The position numbers and the translations under genes are program-made. This document shows, in pieces, positions 60,755 to 64,000 of a stretch of DNA of 64,000 bases (its first letter is position 1; the number at the start of each line of letters is the position of its first letter). This DNA comes from Symbiodinium kawagutii. Its lineage: Eukaryota; Sar; Dinophyceae; Suessiales; Symbiodiniaceae. The stretch spans positions 259,024-323,023 of the forward strand of contig VSDK01027962.1 in assembly GCA_009767595.1 (NCBI GenBank). The letters run 5' to 3'. The notes beneath the pieces were generated by a model. The model did no database searches. It saw only the letters and a list, made by a program, of their open reading frames with translations, and was not told the origin of the DNA.

Positions 60755-60837
60755 CCGTGGTCTTAATGTCTATGCGGGTGCTTCTGAAGCAGTCAAGTCC
60801 TTCATGAATCAAGCAGAGCAAAAGGCAGAACTTAGCG
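60755..60837 (+). CDS. Possible exon with amphipathic helix, unassigned
   Basis: The frame reads YAGASEAVKSFMNQAEQKAE and then LSE up to a GT (GAA|GTAGCC). The run is helix-like and well composed for protein. An AG acceptor lies near 60754 (TTCAAG). The opposite strand is also open here, so the strand call is uncertain. It sits about 360 bp after the exon ending at 60398 and may be part of that gene. Confidence 0.3.
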
Positions 60838-61907
60838 AAGTAGCCCAGAGCACTTCGCTGGACCTTTGTTTTTGCAGTGTTCCATTCGCGTTCCATTGGT
60901 TGGCTTGCGACGAAAGAAAGGCAGTTTTCCGACGGAATCCTATGATTGTTTCTTGTTCCTTCAAGGCTCAACATGGCAAAACTGCTTGCTGCTCTATCGG
61001 GTCAAGGGTTTGCTGACTCGCCCCAACTAGAAACTGTTTACAAAACCATGGTTATAGCGGGGTACAAGCTACCTTATACGGTTTAACAATTATTTACCCC
61101 CTATAACCATCTAGTCTGTAACCATGATTGGTTTTATGACTTGTAGGGTAACCATGGTTACATGGGGTAACTAGCAGCGCTACCTTAGCTACACAACTGA
61201 CACCTCTCAAAGGGTTTATAGCCATGGTTTCTTACAGGGTTTAAACACTTGACGTCATGTGGTTGTTCCTCAAAATGCTGGCACCCCCTCCATTTTCATC
61301 ATCCTTCATATTAACCATTTGGTGGTGTCCCCCATTTTCATCATCCTTCATATTAACATGTATTAGCATATACTAGCCATTCTAAGCAACAAACCTTGGA
61401 CAGGCATGCTGCCTGCCCCCCTGGGCGTCACTTGCGCCTGCGCCATTGAGCGACCGCTGTGAGGCGGCCATGGGCCTCACCTATCTCCATGAAAGAGGCG
61501 CTTGGCTTCGAGGGAGGAACGGCGGTTGGGCTCGGGGCGATGGCCAAGGATGGGTTTGATGGCCCAACGTGGGGTGGATAGGGGGTGTAATCGTGACATA
61601 TTGTGACCATAGTTATGGTGAGTAATGATGATCATGATAGGATGTGATAGGTTGATGACGTTTGTTGACAGTGATGGCCAAGAATGATCAATAATTATTA
61701 TAACCAGGAGTAATGACAAATCCTAATGAGAGGGATTAATTAAGAGGTTCATAGTTTAATGATCTGGGTCATGCTTTTTGATGCTTTTTGTGTACATTAG
61801 TAATGGCTAATCTGACACCTGTAGAGGGCAAACCGTTGGACGCCCCAGCAAAAAAATAATGGTTAGAAGGGGATCAGCAACCAACAATCGTGATGCTTAA
61901 GAAGCTA

Positions 61908-61965
61908 CTAGTTGAGGCATTTTCCAATTATCCCAAGTCTTTGGGATGGTTGAACCACCAACCAG
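61908..61965 (+). mobile_element. Introner-like TIR element, copy g, internally deleted
   Basis: About 58 bp: left CTAGTTGAGGCATTTT, right GGTTGAACCACCAACCAG. A possible first exon starts at the next base. Confidence 0.5.
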
Positions 61966-62019
61966 ATGGTGAATCATGGCCGATGAAATGCACTCGGCTA
62001 ACTTGTACAGCGCCCTAAG
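61966..62019 (+). CDS. Possible first coding exon after a truncated inverted-repeat element
   Basis: Directly after a CCACCAACCAG end, ATG at 61976 opens MADEMHSANLYSALR, ending at AG|GTGACA, a normal donor. It could be the N-terminus of a gene running right. In that case the element would supply either a cis-splice acceptor or the trans-splice acceptor for the spliced leader. Downstream exons were not identified before the 46-bp array. Confidence 0.35.
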
Positions 62020-62420
62020 GTGACATCTGCAACGAAGTGGTAATAGCGGATCAGAATCATCGGACTTGGTGGTGACCCAGAGGAATATGATCCGTTCTCA
62101 ATTGCATGTAAGCATTTCACATGGAATATATTCCAAGCCATGCGATGTTGATCATCACGAAGATGAAGGCAAGATTGAGGTGATGAGATTATCAGCCCGT
62201 GATTTTGCGCAGTAACTGAGGCAATTTGGAACAACCCTACTTGCAAATCTTCATTGAAATTATTTGAATAGCCTATCAGTTACATTGAGCAAAACTTGCT
62301 ACATTTCAAACTCGGGTTGTTATTGTTTGAAATTGTTCGCGGCAACCTGGACGTTGCTCCGCGCTTGCAACGTGTGGGGCGCACGACCAGCAAAGTACAT
62401 ACACGTATGCGGATATACGG

Positions 62421-63015
62421 GAGATTTGATATGTTCAGTCGTGCATGCAGAGGTCAGAGGGGGTGGGAGATTTGATATGTTCAGTAGTGCATGCAGAGGC
62501 CAGAGGGGGTGGGAGATTTGATATGTTTAGTCGTGCAGAGGCCAGAGGTGGGTTGGAGATTTGATATGTTCAGTCGTGCATGCAAAGGCCAGAGGGGGGG
62601 GGAGATTTGATATGTTCAGTCGTGCATGCAAAGGCCAGAGGGGGGGGGAGATTTGATATGTTCAGTCGTGCATGCAAAGGCCAGAGGGGGGGGGAGATTT
62701 GATATGTTCAGTCGTGCATGCAAAGGCCAGAGGGGGGGGGAGATTTGATATGTTCAGTCGTGCATGCAAAGGCCAGAGGGGGGGGGAGATTTGATATGTT
62801 CAGTCGTGCATGCAAAGGCCAGAGGGGGGGGGAGATTTGATATGTTCAGTCGTGCATGCAAAGGCCAGAGGGGGGGGGAGATTTGATATGTTCAGTCGTG
62901 CATGCAGAGGCCAGAGGGGGGGGGAGATTTGATATGTCCAGTAGCGCATGCGGAGGCCAGAGGGGGTGGGAGATTTGATATGTTCAGTCGTGGAATGCAA
63001 AGGCCAGAGGGGGTC
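62421..63015. repeat. 46-bp tandem array, about 13 units
   Basis: GAGATTTGATATGTTCAG recurs at 62421, 62467, 62513, 62556, 62602, 62648, 62694 and onward with period 46 (one unit 43). Middle units are almost identical and edge units diverge. A G-tract of 7-9 bases sits in every unit. Confidence 0.95.
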
Positions 63016-64000
63016 TTTAGGGTCGCAGCTGACCGGGGGCATTCGGCTTGCAACTGACTTAATTTTAGGGTCGCAAGTAACCCGGGTTGCAAGTTAAACT
63101 TGGCAGCAGCAGCCTTCCATGGCTTCAAGTCCTGAGCACTGAGTCCTGTTTGACTCCAGAACCAGGGGTACTCCACTGCGTGGACTTGGGCCATCGTTGC
63201 TCTGGCTGTCGCAGAATGATATACCCCCTGTCAGGTGTGGAGCAACGTCGGGGTTGGAGCGAAATTGTTTGCTACTGAGTTACTACATAGCGAAATTCAT
63301 CCTTTGTTAGTGTTACATTCCTGGGAACCAGCGTATCCCGTGGCCAAAAATGATGGTACCCTTACCTTTTCCAACTTCAGGGCAAATTTTCCCTCGGAAT
63401 CCTTTCAACCCTTTCCGTCGCACCCATGCCAAGAAACCACTAACCTGTCCCAATCCAGTGAACCAGGGCAGGAGATGGGAAGCCAGGACCGAACATGCTA
63501 GCAGTTTTGATGACCCCTCAGTGACCCAGGACAACAAACATGTCACCCTTTGTAAGCCCCCAGGTCATCACAACCAGTGTGTTCACAGCGCATTTAATTC
63601 TGTAATTTATGGAGCCATTGTTGTGGTTTAACAGAGTCTAACGGCCTGGGACAGGTTAGGCTTCAGCATCAGCACAGCATCCTTTTCAACTCAGCATCCT
63701 TTTCAATGATTCGCCGACCAAGCTGAGGACACCGTAGTCAGCCTGCATATGTCATGAAAATTCCGCAGACACGAGGAAGGAAATCGTTGATCGTTTCACA
63801 CCTGAAATGTAATGCCAGCTGTTTTCTGAATCAACATCAATGGTACCCATCATCAGCCTTAATCCCACCATGGTGGTCGCTTACTGGATAAGTCGGTATA
63901 TCCAGCCAAATGGTGCTTCATCCTCTGAAGTGTTCCTGGGGAACCCCAAGAATTGTTGTTTGGTTCAAACATTTGAGAATCCATGATGTCACTAACATGT
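63016..64000. other. No gene recognised at right edge
   Basis: Open frames on both strands (63087-63278 +, 63235-63631 +, 63313-63546 -), none with a recognisable motif or convincing splice pair. Confidence 0.4.

Noticed and set aside
62421..63015. CRISPR-like array of regular repeats
   Set aside because: There are no unique spacers: the full 46-bp unit repeats directly, in a eukaryotic setting with no cas genes.
62420..63200. Minus-strand repeated HIKSPPPSGLCMHD-type peptide
   Set aside because: It is the 46-bp array read through. The period is not a multiple of three, so frames rotate; it is not a protein repeat.
1..64000. Spliced-leader RNA, 5S, tRNA or snRNA genes
   Set aside because: No dinoflagellate spliced-leader sequence, tRNA arms or rRNA signature was noticed by eye; a covariance-model search would be needed to exclude small ones.

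Overview
The window looks like nuclear DNA of a dinoflagellate, most like the core/Suessiales type; the genus cannot be read from it. Evidence: small exons in long introns, with reading-frame phases that repeatedly require GC or GA splice donors beside GT; recognisable genes all on the + strand; decayed LINE reverse transcriptase of the dinoflagellate kind on the - strand; and a dense load of microsatellites, degenerate minisatellites and miniature inverted-repeat elements. No rRNA, tRNA, spliced-leader gene, CRISPR or prokaryotic operon structure was seen. All gene models were built by eye from exon similarity and phase compatibility, with no transcript data.

Layout. 1-18.0 kb is gene-poor and repeat-rich: ATC-type microsatellites, a TA-flanked inverted-repeat element with 119-bp internal repeats (6.4-7.0 kb), degenerate arrays (7.7-8.9, 10.2-11.1, 16.1-16.9 kb), three decayed LINE tails (13.1-15.8 kb) and a 173-bp tandem duplication (17.65-18.0 kb). 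18.08-30.88 kb holds an AAAP/SLC38-like amino-acid transporter in about a dozen exons. 30.9-35.9 kb has no confident gene. 35.95-36.46 kb is an intact, uninterrupted TIM23/PRAT-family ORF. 37.6-38.2 kb and 39.3-40.1 kb hold short phase-consistent exon chains of unknown function, and 41.3 kb has a protein-kinase N-lobe exon. 43.4-53.1 kb is an alpha/beta-hydrolase esterase (PHB-dep/LpqC-like) in ten exons with its catalytic triad. 53.23-54.05 kb is a probable two-exon small membrane protein starting about 100 bp after the esterase stop. 54.3-62.0 kb has further unassigned exons, and 62.4-63.0 kb is a 46-bp tandem array.

The most interesting signal is a family of ~95-113 bp elements with CTGGTTGGTGG...CCACCAACCAG inverted termini (seven copies, one truncated). 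The right end finishes in CAG, and in five copies it abuts sequence that reads as a coding exon (transporter 26,415; esterase 46,846; unknown gene 58,209 and 60,284; possible first exon 61,966). The left end carries a potential GT donor. These behave like introners: transposons that bring their own splice sites. One copy is itself interrupted by a second MITE family (ATRT target duplications). The genes do not form a pathway; the common themes are unidirectional gene order and intron/transposon biology.
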